From the NCBI GenBank assembly GCA_903837285.1, contig CAILUD010000171.1, positions 18,199 to 82,198 on the forward strand: a DNA stretch of 64,000 bases. Direction: 5' to 3'. A program made the translations under genes and the position numbers. The DNA comes from an uncultured Bacteroidota bacterium. Lineage in GTDB: Bacteria > Bacteroidota > Bacteroidia > Bacteroidales > GWA2-32-17. Each line of letters starts with the position of its first letter. Within the stretch, counting starts at the first letter, position 1. The notes beneath the pieces were generated by a model. The model was not told where the DNA came from. It did not search any database and saw only the letters and a program-made list of their open reading frames with translations. Of the stretch, positions 56,187 through 64,000 are shown piece after piece.

Positions 56187-58097
56187 TTATTTTACTTCTT
56201 CAAAGTCTACATCCTGAACTTCGGCATTTTTATTTTGTTTGCCTTCTGCCTGTTGTTCTTGATGAGGTTGTTCGTTTGTATTTCCTTGTGGTTGCTGACC
56301 GTTTTTGTACATCTCTTCAGAAGCAGCCTGGAAAACTGTGTTTAATTCTTCGGTTGCTTTGTCGATGCCAGGAATATCCTCGTTTTTGTGAGCATCTTTT
56401 AAATTCTGCAAAGCGCTTTCAATAGGTGCTTTTTTATCAGCAGGAAGTTTATCTCCAAATTCTTTTAATTGTTTTTCAGTCTGGAAAATTAGACTGTCCG
56501 CATGATTTAATTTGTCGATTTTTTCTTTTGCAGCTTTATCTGAATCAGCGTTAGCTTCTGCTTCGGCTTTCATTCTTTTAATTTCATCATCGGTTAAACC
56601 TGAAGAGGCTTCAATTCTAATGCTTTGTTGTTTGCTGGTAGCTTTATCTTTTGCAGAAACATTAAGAATACCGTTTGCATCAATATCAAACGTAACTTCA
56701 ATCTGAGGAGTTCCGCGCATAGCAGGTGGAAGACCGTCAAGATGGAAACGTCCAATTGTTTTGTTATCACGAGCCATTGAACGTTCTCCTTGTAAGATAT
56801 GGATCTCAACAGATGACTGGTTATCAGCTGCAGTTGTAAATGTTTCAGTTTTACGAGTAGGTATCGTTGTGTTCGACTCAATTAATCGGGTTGTAACACT
56901 TCCCATAGTTTCAATTCCCAGTGATAAAGGAGTAACATCTAACAATAAAACATCTGTTACTTCACCTGAAAGAACACCGCCCTGAATAGCTGCACCAATA
57001 GCAACAACTTCGTCAGGATTTACCCCTTTTGATGGCGATTTTCCAAAGAAATCTTCTACTACTTTCTGGATAATTGGAACTCGTGTTGAACCTCCTACTA
57101 AAATTATTTCATCAATTTCTTTAACACTAAAACCTGAATCGGCTACTGCTTTGCGACAAGGCTCAATAGTAGCCTGAACTAATTTGTCAATTAACTGTTC
57201 AAATTTTGCACGTGTAAGAGTTTTTACAAGATGCTTTGGAACACCGTCCACTGGCATAATGTATGGAAGGTTGATTTCTGTTTGAGTTGAGCTTGAAAGT
57301 TCAATTTTAGCTTTCTCAGCTGCTTCTTTTAAGCGTTGTAAAGCCATTGGGTCTTTACGTAGATCAATTCCTTCATCTTTCTTAAATTCATCAGCTAACC
57401 AATCAATAACAGTCTGGTCAAAGTCGTCACCACCTAGATGTGTATCGCCATTTGTGCTTTTAACTTCAAAAACTCCATCGCCCATTTCAAGAATTGAAAT
57501 ATCAAACGTTCCTCCACCAAGGTCATAAACAGCTATTTTAATGTCTTTTCCACGTTTGTCTAGTCCGTAAGCAAGTGCAGCAGCAGTTGGCTCGTTAATA
57601 ATTCTTTTAACTGTTAAGCCAGCAATTTCTCCGGCTTCTTTTGTTGCATGTCGTTGTGAATCGTTAAAATAAGCAGGAACTGTAATTACAGCTTCTGTAA
57701 CTTCTTGTCCCAAATAATCTTCTGCAGTTTTCTTCATTTTCTGAAGTACAATTGCAGAAATTTCCTGAGGTGAGTAATTGCGATTATCAATTTTAACTTT
57801 TAGTGTATTGTTATCACCTTTTACTACACTGTAAGTCATATGTGAAATGTCTTTTGTTGAATCGTCAAATTTCGATCCCATAAACCTTTTAATTGACGAA
57901 ATAGTTTTTGTAGGATTAGTAACAGCCTGACGTTTCGCAGGATCGCCAACTTTACGTTCACCATTATCTAAAAAAGCCACTATCGAAGGTGTTGTGCGTT
58001 TTCCTTCGCTGTTTGCTATAACCACTGGCTCATTGCCTTCCATTACAGAAACGCATGAGTTGGTTGTTCCTAAGTCGATTCCAATAATTTTTCCCAT
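56187..58097 (-). CDS. dnaK: Chaperone DnaK (Hsp70)
   Basis: The 636-residue Hsp70 has the nucleotide-binding domain signatures [27 protein letters not shown] and [10 protein letters not shown]. The linker [15 protein letters not shown] leads to the substrate-binding domain. The helical lid is followed by a Gln/Asn-rich disordered tail ending in the EEVK-type terminus. It refolds proteins with DnaJ and GrpE, neither of which is in the window. The gene stands alone, with its own terminator and a symmetric-element-rich upstream region. Confidence 0.98.
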   Translation of the reverse strand: MGKIIGIDLGTTNSCVSVMEGNEPVVIANSEGKRTTPSIVAFLDNGERKVGDPAKRQAVTNPTKTISSIKRFMGSKFDDSTKDISHMTYSVVKGDNNTLKVKIDNRNYSPQEISAIVLQKMKKTAEDYLGQEVTEAVITVPAYFNDSQRHATKEAGEIAGLTVKRIINEPTAAALAYGLDKRGKDIKIAVYDLGGGTFDISILEMGDGVFEVKSTNGDTHLGGDDFDQTVIDWLADEFKKDEGIDLRKDPMALQRLKEAAEKAKIELSSSTQTEINLPYIMPVDGVPKHLVKTLTRAKFEQLIDKLVQATIEPCRKAVADSGFSVKEIDEIILVGGSTRVPIIQKVVEDFFGKSPSKGVNPDEVVAIGAAIQGGVLSGEVTDVLLLDVTPLSLGIETMGSVTTRLIESNTTIPTRKTETFTTAADNQSSVEIHILQGERSMARDNKTIGRFHLDGLPPAMRGTPQIEVTFDIDANGILNVSAKDKATSKQQSIRIEASSGLTDDEIKRMKAEAEANADSDKAAKEKIDKLNHADSLIFQTEKQLKEFGDKLPADKKAPIESALQNLKDAHKNEDIPGIDKATEELNTVFQAASEEMYKNGQQPQGNTNEQPHQEQQAEGKQNKNAEVQDVDFEEVK

Positions 58098-58152
58098 TTG
58101 TATTTTTAGTTTAAGATTTTCAAAATTTTGTAAATGGGATTTTCAATGTTTA

Positions 58153-58208
58153 TGCCATTAGGAAAATTGTAATAAATGGCAGCAAATTTGGCAGTCTGAC
58201 AATATGTC
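58153..58208. promoter_or_regulatory. Inverted repeats upstream of dnaK, possible heat-shock control region
   Basis: Three dyads lie in the 152-bp gap before dnaK: TGCCATT (58153-58159) with AATGGCA (58175-58181), the palindrome CAAATTTG (58183-58190), and GACA-ATA-TGTC (58198-58208). The region is richer in symmetry than other gaps here and could hold an operator or alternative promoter for dnaK. No exact TAnnTTTG was found, so a non-housekeeping promoter is possible. Confidence 0.4.
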
Positions 58209-58249
58209 GCACCGTCAAATAGGCAAATGGTAAGTCAAAAAGGCAGTAA

Positions 58250-59317
58250 TTATGGAAAACTATTCCAAATATTTTGGGTATCGGTACCTTTCATGAATTT
58301 CAAGTCTTTTCCTGCTGGTCCTGTAATAACTCCTAAAGCTAAGGAATCCATAGTTTTTGTGCTTAAAAACGGTTTTGGGGATGGAAATTTTGGAGCTACT
58401 TTCAAGTATCTTGATGTAAATAAACCTAATCCATTACTAATGTTCGTAAATGCTGGTCTTTCGGTAATGATACCTGATGCTGGTTGAGTTACTTGTATAT
58501 AAGTATACATATCATCAGAGCCTACAGAAATTCTAATTTCAATACTAGCTTTTGCTGCAACTCTTTTAATTAAATTAGGAGTGTTGGGCATTATGTTAGC
58601 AATCGTTGTTAAAAATGATGATCCTATTAATTCTGCTCCAAGTAACTCGCCACCTAATTTTGTGTTTGAAGTTTTTGAACCAAGAGGAATATCTAAAAAC
58701 TTTAGGGTAGTGTCGTTTAAGCTGGTAGATGTGTTTAAGGTTACATCATAATAAAAGAATCTAACCACCGGCTCAAATATTCTTGCCATAGCTGGTGTTT
58801 TCCATTGAAAAGTGAGTTTTCCTGAGGAAGCATGAAGGTTAACTGAGCCGGCTAAATTTAAAACATTAAAATCTTGTATTAGCGAGGTTTCCGATGTTAT
58901 TTCTTTATTGTTTGCAAAAACTATCAGTTTGTAAGTTGCTTCTGGGTTCGTAGATAATGCTGCAGTAGTTGCAAATACAAAATTTCTATGTGCAAAAACA
59001 CCTGGTTCGCGAATTGTGTCAATTTTCACACAATTAAAAGTGTTAGTTAAAGTGCCACTTATTCTTTCTTCAATTTTAACTGTTGCATTCTGGTAATATA
59101 ACGAGTCGCTTACCTGTGCCATTGTATATGCATCTTCGTCTCCTAAAAATGCTTTTGAAACTCTAATGTAATGGATGCTGTCTGTAGAACTTATTAAGCC
59201 GTAAATAACCGAAATATCTTTCCAGTCATCATTTACATCAAAATCATTTTTACATTGAGATAAAAATAAAGTAGCTGCAATTAAGAGAGTTAATTTTATT
59301 TTTGCAAACTTCAACAT
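58250..59317 (-). CDS. DUF4249 family lipoprotein, copy 1
   Basis: The 355-residue protein has a lipobox (LFLSQC, Cys near residue 22) and the DUF4249 pattern: ISVIYGLISSTDSIHYIRVSKAFLG, then SDSLYYQNATVKIEE, REPGVFAH, YKLIVFANNKEI, RFFYYDVT and IEIRISVGSDDMYTY. DUF4249 proteins are Bacteroidota envelope lipoproteins often encoded next to TonB-dependent receptors; here no receptor is adjacent. It is closely similar to the gene 188 bp upstream, including the region before the start codon, so the two are tandem duplicates. Function unknown. Confidence 0.87.
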   Translation of the reverse strand: MLKFAKIKLTLLIAATLFLSQCKNDFDVNDDWKDISVIYGLISSTDSIHYIRVSKAFLGDEDAYTMAQVSDSLYYQNATVKIEERISGTLTNTFNCVKIDTIREPGVFAHRNFVFATTAALSTNPEATYKLIVFANNKEITSETSLIQDFNVLNLAGSVNLHASSGKLTFQWKTPAMARIFEPVVRFFYYDVTLNTSTSLNDTTLKFLDIPLGSKTSNTKLGGELLGAELIGSSFLTTIANIMPNTPNLIKRVAAKASIEIRISVGSDDMYTYIQVTQPASGIITERPAFTNISNGLGLFTSRYLKVAPKFPSPKPFLSTKTMDSLALGVITGPAGKDLKFMKGTDTQNIWNSFP

Positions 59318-59356
59318 TATTATTTCAGGTTTTTTACAACTTTATATTTGTTAATA

Positions 59357-59364
59357 CAAATGTA
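59357..59364 (-). promoter_or_regulatory. Candidate -7 element (TACATTTG) of DUF4249 copy 1
   Basis: TACATTTG on the minus strand fits TAnnTTTG, 39 bp before the start codon. The surrounding 45 bp are nearly the same as those before copy 2. Confidence 0.5.
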
Positions 59365-59505
59365 GCTATTATATCAATAATTAAAAAAACTTTATTTCAG
59401 TTCGAAAAAAAACATTAGAAAATGATTGCCTAATGCACTAATTTAGTTGAATGATAGTGGTGAAAAATCCTAATGTTAAAATAATACATTCTAAAAAATG
59501 TAAGC

Positions 59506-60564
59506 TTAAGGGAACAGAGTGCTAGTCCATGCAACGTAAGTATCTGGAGAATACTTAATGAATTTTAAATTTCTCCCATTTGGTCCGTTTACTTTTCCAA
59601 AAGCTAATGAATCAATAGTGTTTTGGCTTAAAGAGAATCTTAATGATGGGAGTACTGGTACTATTTTAATAAATCTTGTGGAAAATAAACCTAAACCATT
59701 GTTAATGTTTGAGAAATTTGGTTTATCGGTTACCATTTCCGAAGTAGGTAGTGTTGCTTGCATATAACTGTACATTTCATCAGAACCAACAGAAATTCTT
59801 ATTTCTAAACTTCCTTTAGCCACAATTCTTTTAATTAAATTTTGGTTATTGGGCATTATGTTAGCAACAGTGTGTAAAAACGCGGTTCCAATTAAACTTG
59901 TCGACATAACTTCTCCGCCTTCCTTTGAAGTTGATAATTGTGAATCTAAAGTAATATCTAAATATTTTTTAGTAGTATCAGTTGAAGTGATATCATAATA
60001 AAAGAACCTGACAACAGGTTCATATATTTTGCCAATTGGAGGTGTACTCCATGTTATGCTAAGTTTATTAGTACTTGAGGATAATTGGACTATTGGGTTT
60101 ATTGGATAAACGGGAAAGTCTTGAATTAATGCTGTTTCGGCTGTTATTTCTTTGTTGTTTGCAAAAACTAAAAGTTTGTATTTTGTGTCAGGATTATTTA
60201 ATAATACTGCATTAGTGGCAAAAATTATATTATTATGTGCAAAAATGCCAGGTTCACGAAAAGTGTCAATTCTTAAACAATTATAAGTGTTTGTTAAATT
60301 CCCGTTTATTCTTTCTTCAATTTTAACTGTTGTATTTTGATAATATAGTGAGTCGCTTACTTGTGCCATTGTGTATGAGTCTCCGTCTCCTAAAAAGGCT
60401 TTAGAAACTCTAATGTAATTAATGCTGTCCGATGAGCTAAGTAAACCATAAATTACAGCAATGTCTTTCCATTCATCATTTACTTTAAAATCGTTTTTAC
60501 ATTGACTAAGAAAAAAAGTTGCTGATATTAAGATAGTTAATTTTATTTTTGTAGATTTCAACAT
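59506..60564 (-). CDS. DUF4249 family lipoprotein, copy 2
   Basis: The 352-residue protein repeats copy 1 throughout: lipobox FFLSQC, IAVIYGLLSSSDSINYIRVSKAFLG, SDSLYYQNTTVKIEE, REPGIFAH, YKLLVFANNKEI, RFFYYDIT and LEIRISVGSDEMYSY. Divergence is greatest in the middle (about residues 160-220) and near the C-terminus, which may reflect different partners (inference). It is separated from copy 1 by 188 bp, and its 5' flank is shared with the divergent panB gene. Confidence 0.87.
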   Translation of the reverse strand: MLKSTKIKLTILISATFFLSQCKNDFKVNDEWKDIAVIYGLLSSSDSINYIRVSKAFLGDGDSYTMAQVSDSLYYQNTTVKIEERINGNLTNTYNCLRIDTFREPGIFAHNNIIFATNAVLLNNPDTKYKLLVFANNKEITAETALIQDFPVYPINPIVQLSSSTNKLSITWSTPPIGKIYEPVVRFFYYDITSTDTTKKYLDITLDSQLSTSKEGGEVMSTSLIGTAFLHTVANIMPNNQNLIKRIVAKGSLEIRISVGSDEMYSYMQATLPTSEMVTDKPNFSNINNGLGLFSTRFIKIVPVLPSLRFSLSQNTIDSLAFGKVNGPNGRNLKFIKYSPDTYVAWTSTLFP

Positions 60565-60604
60565 TTTGATTCCAAAATTTTATACAACTTTGTATTTGTT
60601 TATG

Positions 60605-60612
60605 CAAATGTA
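60605..60612 (-). promoter_or_regulatory. Candidate -7 element (TACATTTG) of DUF4249 copy 2
   Basis: TACATTTG on the minus strand is at nearly the same distance from the start codon as in copy 1 and sits in the conserved upstream block. Confidence 0.5.
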
Positions 60613-60640
60613 GTTATTATATCAAAAATTAAAATGCTTT

Positions 60641-61456
60641 ATGTCAGTACATAAAAACACCAGAAAAGTAACAACTCATGTCTTAGCAGAAATGAAGATG
60701 AGAGGTGAAAAAATTTCAATGCTTACTGCATATGATTTTTCAATGGCTAAAATCTTAGATGAGGCAGGCATCGATGTTATTCTTGTTGGCGATTCTGCTT
60801 CAAATGTAATGGCTGGCTATGATACCACTTTGCCAATTACTTTAAATGAAATGATTTATTTTGCATCAGCAGTAGTTCGTGGTACTAAACGTGCTTTAGT
60901 TGTTGTTGATATGCCTTTTGGAACATATCAGGGAAATTCAAAAGAGGCCTTGAATTCTGCAATTAGAATAATGAAAGAAACTGGTGCGTCTGCTGTTAAA
61001 TTAGAGGGTGGCGAGGTTGTTAAGGAATCAATACAAAGAATTTTATCTGCTGGAATACCTGTAATGGGACATTTAGGATTAACACCTCAGAGCATAAATA
61101 AATTTGGCACTTTCGTAGTAAGAGCACGAGAAGAAGAAGAGGCTAAAGCATTAATTTCTGATGCTCATATTCTTGATAAAATTGGATGTTTTTCTATAGT
61201 GTTAGAAAAAATTCCAGCTGCACTTGCAGCAAAAGTTTCTAAAGAGGTTCGAGTTCCAATTATTGGAATAGGAGCTGGCCATGAAGTTGACGGGCAGGTT
61301 TTAGTTTTGCATGATATGTTAGGAATAACAAATGAATTTTCTCCACGCTTTTTAAGACGGTATCACAATTTATTTGAAGAAATAAAATCAGCCGTAACAC
61401 ATTACATTCAAGATGTTAAATCGGTTGAGTTTCCAAATGATAAAGAACAATATTAG
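60641..61456 (+). CDS. panB: 3-methyl-2-oxobutanoate hydroxymethyltransferase
   Basis: The 271-residue enzyme makes ketopantoate, the first committed step toward pantothenate and coenzyme A. Family segments are [41 protein letters not shown] (metal-binding Asp), [30 protein letters not shown] and [21 protein letters not shown]. Length matches the family. It stands alone, divergent from DUF4249 copy 2 and convergent with tcdA, with a perfect hairpin downstream. Confidence 0.97.
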   Translation: MSVHKNTRKVTTHVLAEMKMRGEKISMLTAYDFSMAKILDEAGIDVILVGDSASNVMAGYDTTLPITLNEMIYFASAVVRGTKRALVVVDMPFGTYQGNSKEALNSAIRIMKETGASAVKLEGGEVVKESIQRILSAGIPVMGHLGLTPQSINKFGTFVVRAREEEEAKALISDAHILDKIGCFSIVLEKIPAALAAKVSKEVRVPIIGIGAGHEVDGQVLVLHDMLGITNEFSPRFLRRYHNLFEEIKSAVTHYIQDVKSVEFPNDKEQY

Positions 61457-61470
61457 TTTTAGTATTATTG

Positions 61471-61496
61471 TTATGCAAGCGAGGACGCTTGCATAA
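61471..61496 (+). terminator. Perfect 11-bp hairpin after panB with GCG-AGGA-CGC apex
   Basis: TTATGCAAGCG (61471-61481), AGGA loop, CGCTTGCATAA (61486-61496) is followed by TATAGTTTTTATTTT, so it can terminate panB. The apex GCG-AGGA-CGC is the same as in the hairpin at 20730-20749 although the outer arms differ. Confidence 0.7.
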
Positions 61497-61537
61497 TATA
61501 GTTTTTATTTTAAACGCGTCTATGCTTTTAATGCATT

Positions 61538-62254
61538 TTAAGCTAAAATTTCTTTTATCGCTTCCGAAGCACAATAGCAGCCAAATATTGCTGGGATATA
61601 TGAAATTGTTCCAATTGTTGATTTTTTATTCGGGCCGGTTTCTTCTGAAATAATTACAGATCTTGGTACAGTTTCGCTTGAGAACACTACTTTAAACCCC
61701 GTAGTAATATTATGAGCATGAAGTTTTTTTCTAATTTTATATGCTAATTTACATTCATAAGATTTTGAAATATCGGTGATTTTTATTTCAGCTGGGTTAA
61801 GCTTGCCACCGGCTCCCATTGAACTTATAAACTTTAATTTGTTAATTACAGAATGATAAATAACAAAGAATTTTGGTGTTAACGTATCAATTGCGTCAAT
61901 TATATAATCGTATTTTTCTTTAAGTAAAATTTCTTTTATTTCATTTTCTTTTAAGTATTCACAATAAGAATAAATCTGAATATTTGGATTGATATCCAAT
62001 AATCTCGATTTCATTACCTCAGTTTTTGATTTTCCAATTGTACTAATAAGTGCTCCAATTTGCCTGTTTCTATTTGATTCAACAAAATTATCGCTGTCTA
62101 TTATTGATAATGTGCCAACTCCTGCTCTGCAAAGCATTTCGGCTGCAAATCCACCAACGCCTCCCAGTCCGGCAACTAATATATGAGCATTTTTAAGTTT
62201 TTTAATGTTCTCTTCTCCAATTAGTAATTCAGTGCGTTCTAGCCAATTATTCAT
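61538..62254 (-). CDS. tcdA: tRNA threonylcarbamoyladenosine dehydratase
   Basis: The 238-residue E1-like protein (ThiF/MoeB/HesA fold, also called CsdL) shows the N-terminal RTELLIGEENIKKLKNAHI and the adenylate-binding loop VAGLGGVGGFAAEMLCRAGVG near residue 30. The SNRNRQIGA segment, YIIDAIDTL and FISSMGAGGKLNPAEI follow. It uses ATP to cyclise t6A at position 37 to ct6A in ANN-decoding tRNAs. It lies convergent to panB and divergent from the helicase gene. Confidence 0.93.
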   Translation of the reverse strand: MNNWLERTELLIGEENIKKLKNAHILVAGLGGVGGFAAEMLCRAGVGTLSIIDSDNFVESNRNRQIGALISTIGKSKTEVMKSRLLDINPNIQIYSYCEYLKENEIKEILLKEKYDYIIDAIDTLTPKFFVIYHSVINKLKFISSMGAGGKLNPAEIKITDISKSYECKLAYKIRKKLHAHNITTGFKVVFSSETVPRSVIISEETGPNKKSTIGTISYIPAIFGCYCASEAIKEILA

Positions 62255-62362
62255 TTATTACTTCATTAATTTTTTGTAAAAATAATGAATAGTTTAATAG
62301 GTATTGAATATCATTTATTCTACAACTTACTTCATACCAAACATACATGCTAAAAGTTATTG

Positions 62363-62370
62363 TACCTTTG
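62363..62370 (+). promoter_or_regulatory. Candidate -7 element (TACCTTTG) of the DEAD-box gene
   Basis: TACCTTTG fits TAnnTTTG exactly and lies 22 bp before the ATG. No TTTG is found about 20 bp upstream. Confidence 0.5.
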
Positions 62371-62392
62371 CACTTAATTAGCATTAAGAAAT

Positions 62393-63634
62393 ATGAAATT
62401 CGAAAAATATAATTTTGCTCCAGAAATAAAGCAAAATCTTGAAAAATTAGGGTTTACCCGTCCAACCGATATTCAATATAAAGCAATTCCTCCTATATTA
62501 AAAGGTGAAGATGTTTTAGCTATTGCACAAACTGGGACAGGGAAAACAGCAGCGTTTGCAATACCAGTAATCGAAATTTTACAGGGCAGGAGAGTAGTTC
62601 GTCGTGAGCATGGAATTCGTTGTGTTGTTATGGTTCCTACACATGAATTGGCATTGCAGGTTTCAGAAGTTTTTGAGCAATTAGGCAAAGGAACAAATTT
62701 GCAGGTTCTTGGGTTAATTGGTGGAGTGGATATAGATCCTCAGATTGAAATGTTAAGAAGGGGAGTTGATGTACTTGTCGCAACACCTGGCAGAATGTTT
62801 GATCTCGAACACAGAAAACATATTTATTTTGATGATGTTGAAATTCTTATTTTAGATGAGGCTGACCATATGTTAGAGCTTGGTTTTATTAATGAAATGC
62901 ATCATCTTATAACAAAGATTCCAAGAACAAGACAAACACTTTTTTTCTCTGCAACAATAAACGAAAGAATTAAGGATTTAGCATATTCGTTAGTCCAAAG
63001 AGCTGTAAGGATTCAAATTTCTCCTAAAGATCCGGTTTCTAAAAATATTACTCATTCGGTTGAGTTTGTTGAGATGGATGATAAACGTTATTTTTTAGAA
63101 CGAATTGTTAAGGAACATCCTGAGAGTAAAATTCTGGTATTTGTTAGAACAAAAGTCCGTGCCGAGAGAGTCTGTAAAGCATTGGAAAGAGTTGGTATTT
63201 CGAGTCAGACTATTCATGGTGATAAAAATCAGAATCAGCGATCATCTGCAATGAATCAATTTAAAGATGGAACAAATAAAATTTTAATTGCTACAGATGT
63301 TAGTGCACGTGGAGTTGATATTCCAAATGTGGAATATGTTATTAATTACGATTTACCTGAAGAATCTGAAAATTATGTGCACCGTGTTGGAAGAACTGGT
63401 AGAGCTGATAAAAAAGGTTTGGCTATTTCTTTTTGTAGTAAGGAAGAGAGAAAAACTCTTAAAGAAATTGAGAGTTTTTTAACTCAGCCAATAACTGTTA
63501 GAAATATAAATCCTGAGGAATACGAAGAAACTAGGGATTTGTCAGCTGATAGTACTCACGATTGGCAGGCTTTAATTGCCGAAGATGAAGCATTTCAGAA
63601 CAAAAAGAAAAAGAAACCGGGAAAGAAGTCTTAA
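62393..63634 (+). CDS. DEAD-box ATP-dependent RNA helicase
   Basis: The 413-residue helicase carries all core motifs: the Q motif (FTRPTDIQ), AQTGTGKT (I), PTHELAL (Ia), GG, TPGR (Ib), DEAD at about residue 155 (II), SAT (III), VFVRTK (IV), ATDVSARGVDI (V) and HRVGRTGR (VI). A basic C-terminal tail (KKKKKPGKKS) probably aids RNA binding. It resembles RhlE-type helicases that act in ribosome assembly and RNA turnover. It has its own promoter candidate and is followed by the repeat cluster at the window end. Confidence 0.96.
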   Translation: MKFEKYNFAPEIKQNLEKLGFTRPTDIQYKAIPPILKGEDVLAIAQTGTGKTAAFAIPVIEILQGRRVVRREHGIRCVVMVPTHELALQVSEVFEQLGKGTNLQVLGLIGGVDIDPQIEMLRRGVDVLVATPGRMFDLEHRKHIYFDDVEILILDEADHMLELGFINEMHHLITKIPRTRQTLFFSATINERIKDLAYSLVQRAVRIQISPKDPVSKNITHSVEFVEMDDKRYFLERIVKEHPESKILVFVRTKVRAERVCKALERVGISSQTIHGDKNQNQRSSAMNQFKDGTNKILIATDVSARGVDIPNVEYVINYDLPEESENYVHRVGRTGRADKKGLAISFCSKEERKTLKEIESFLTQPITVRNINPEEYEETRDLSADSTHDWQALIAEDEAFQNKKKKKPGKKS

Positions 63635-63695
63635 TTGTTTTTGTTGAAACACTTCCAGCATCGTTTCCTGAGGCCATCATTTCGTAATAAAGGTG

Positions 63696-63798
63696 CACTC
63701 GAATCGTCATCCTGAGGCACTCGAATCGTCATCCTGAGGCACTCGAATCGTCATCCTGAGGCACTCGAATCGTCATCCTGAGGCACTCGAAGGATGAC
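63696..63798. repeat. Tandem 22-bp repeat array ending in a complete REP-like hairpin
   Basis: Four identical 22-bp units (63696-63717, 63718-63739, 63740-63761, 63762-63783), each reading CACTCGAATC then GTCATCCTGAGG, lead into a final partial unit. That last unit completes a perfect hairpin GTCATCCT-GAGGCACTCGA-AGGATGAC at 63772-63798. Each tandem unit is most of one REP-like element lacking its right arm. There are no unique spacers. Confidence 0.88.
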
Positions 63799-63813
63799 AT
63801 GAATGCTGCTAAA

Positions 63814-63838
63814 TCACACTTCGAGAGCCTCAGTGTGA
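63814..63838 (-). repeat. REP-like hairpin with the CACACT arm type, inverted
   Basis: Read on the minus strand this is TCACACT, core GAGGCTCTCGA, AGTGTGA. The core differs by one base from the other copies. Together with the hairpin at 63772-63798 it rebuilds the composite seen at 40918-40972 in reverse complement. A degenerate third unit, GTCAT then GAGATACTCA then AGGATGAC, lies at 63853-63875. Confidence 0.75.
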
Positions 63839-64000
63839 CTGCTTGTGTTGTTGTCATGAGATACTCAAGGATGACTTGTAAGCTGTTAGTTAATACTTCT
63901 AGCCAATCGTCAGGCTCAGGAAAAACCATCAGTGTAACTGTAAAGTTGATGCTTTGTCTTGCTTGTAAGTTTTAGTATTCTTATCATTATACTCTGCACT

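Larger units (their letters stand above)
63635..64000. other. Non-coding right edge dominated by palindromic repeats
   Basis: This 366-bp stretch after the helicase gene has no credible coding region. It holds a tandem 22-bp repeat array and two or three REP-like hairpins (63696-63875). The remaining sequence to the edge shows decayed fragments such as GTCAGGCTCAGG near 63909 but no clear gene. Confidence 0.6.

Noticed and set aside
56129..56881. Reading frames opposite or out of frame with the dnaK C-terminal region
   Set aside because: They lie entirely over well-conserved dnaK codons and the dnaK terminator, with no recognisable protein features.
63696..63798. CRISPR array
   Set aside because: The 22-bp units abut directly without unique spacers, the unit is a partial REP-like hairpin, and no cas gene is present.

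Overview
The window is a 64 kb piece of an AT-rich chromosome from a member of the Bacteroidota. The evidence is a PorT-like type IX secretion (T9SS) protein, four exported proteins with a C-terminal T9SS sorting domain, two TonB-dependent receptors with an N-terminal carboxypeptidase-regulatory-like domain, the Bacteroidota-typical DUF4249, DUF5689, DUF349 and choice-of-anchor families, and promoters of the form TTTG-N20-TAnnTTTG. I cannot fix the order or genus. No rRNA, tRNA, CRISPR array, transposase, phage gene or integrase was seen. About 46 protein genes are supported, and most are housekeeping or cell-envelope genes.

Layout. 1-12.4 kb holds peptidases and envelope proteins: an edge-truncated M19 dipeptidase lipoprotein, an M16 zinc protease, a seven-repeat T9SS cargo, an NlpC/P60 hydrolase, a 7TM-HD phosphodiesterase and a tricorn-like protease. 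12.5-15.0 kb is a selenium operon, mnmH-selD-rrf2, read leftward. 15.2-20.7 kb holds purL, ubiE, porT and a COG2509 flavoprotein. 20.9-33 kb reads leftward: a TPR hybrid histidine kinase, a DNase I-like lipoprotein, a beta-helix lipoprotein, dnaX, two choice-of-anchor J lipoproteins and a TonB-dependent receptor. 33.1-47.3 kb reads rightward: a T9SS cargo, a MORN-repeat protein, mnmA, two paralogous lipoproteins, a T9SS subtilase, xseA-xseB, an LTA-synthase-like sulfatase, tgt, an LptF/G permease, and a biotin-dependent carboxyltransferase with its biotin carrier. 47.3-64 kb holds tilS, a DUF349-receptor-pyrG operon, a choice-of-anchor L T9SS cargo, dnaK, two DUF4249 paralogues, panB, tcdA and a DEAD-box helicase.

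Functional links. Five enzymes acting on the tRNA anticodon loop lie in the window (MnmA, MnmH, Tgt, TilS, TcdA); SelD supplies the selenium donor for MnmH, and MnmA makes the thiouridine that MnmH uses. PorT belongs to the machinery that would export the four T9SS cargos.

The most unusual signal is not a gene. Several intergenic regions carry hairpins in which a short core is constant while the flanking arms differ from copy to copy yet stay complementary (17523-17605, 20730-20749, 40918-40972, 61471-61496, 63772-63838). One family sits as an inverted pair with two different arm types at two loci 23 kb apart and is tandemly amplified at the right end. A GC-rich 16-bp palindrome recurs three times in this AT-rich DNA, and two copies bracket a foldback element. 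A well-formed plus-strand terminator at 26263-26294 has no plus-strand gene in front of it and may end a small RNA.
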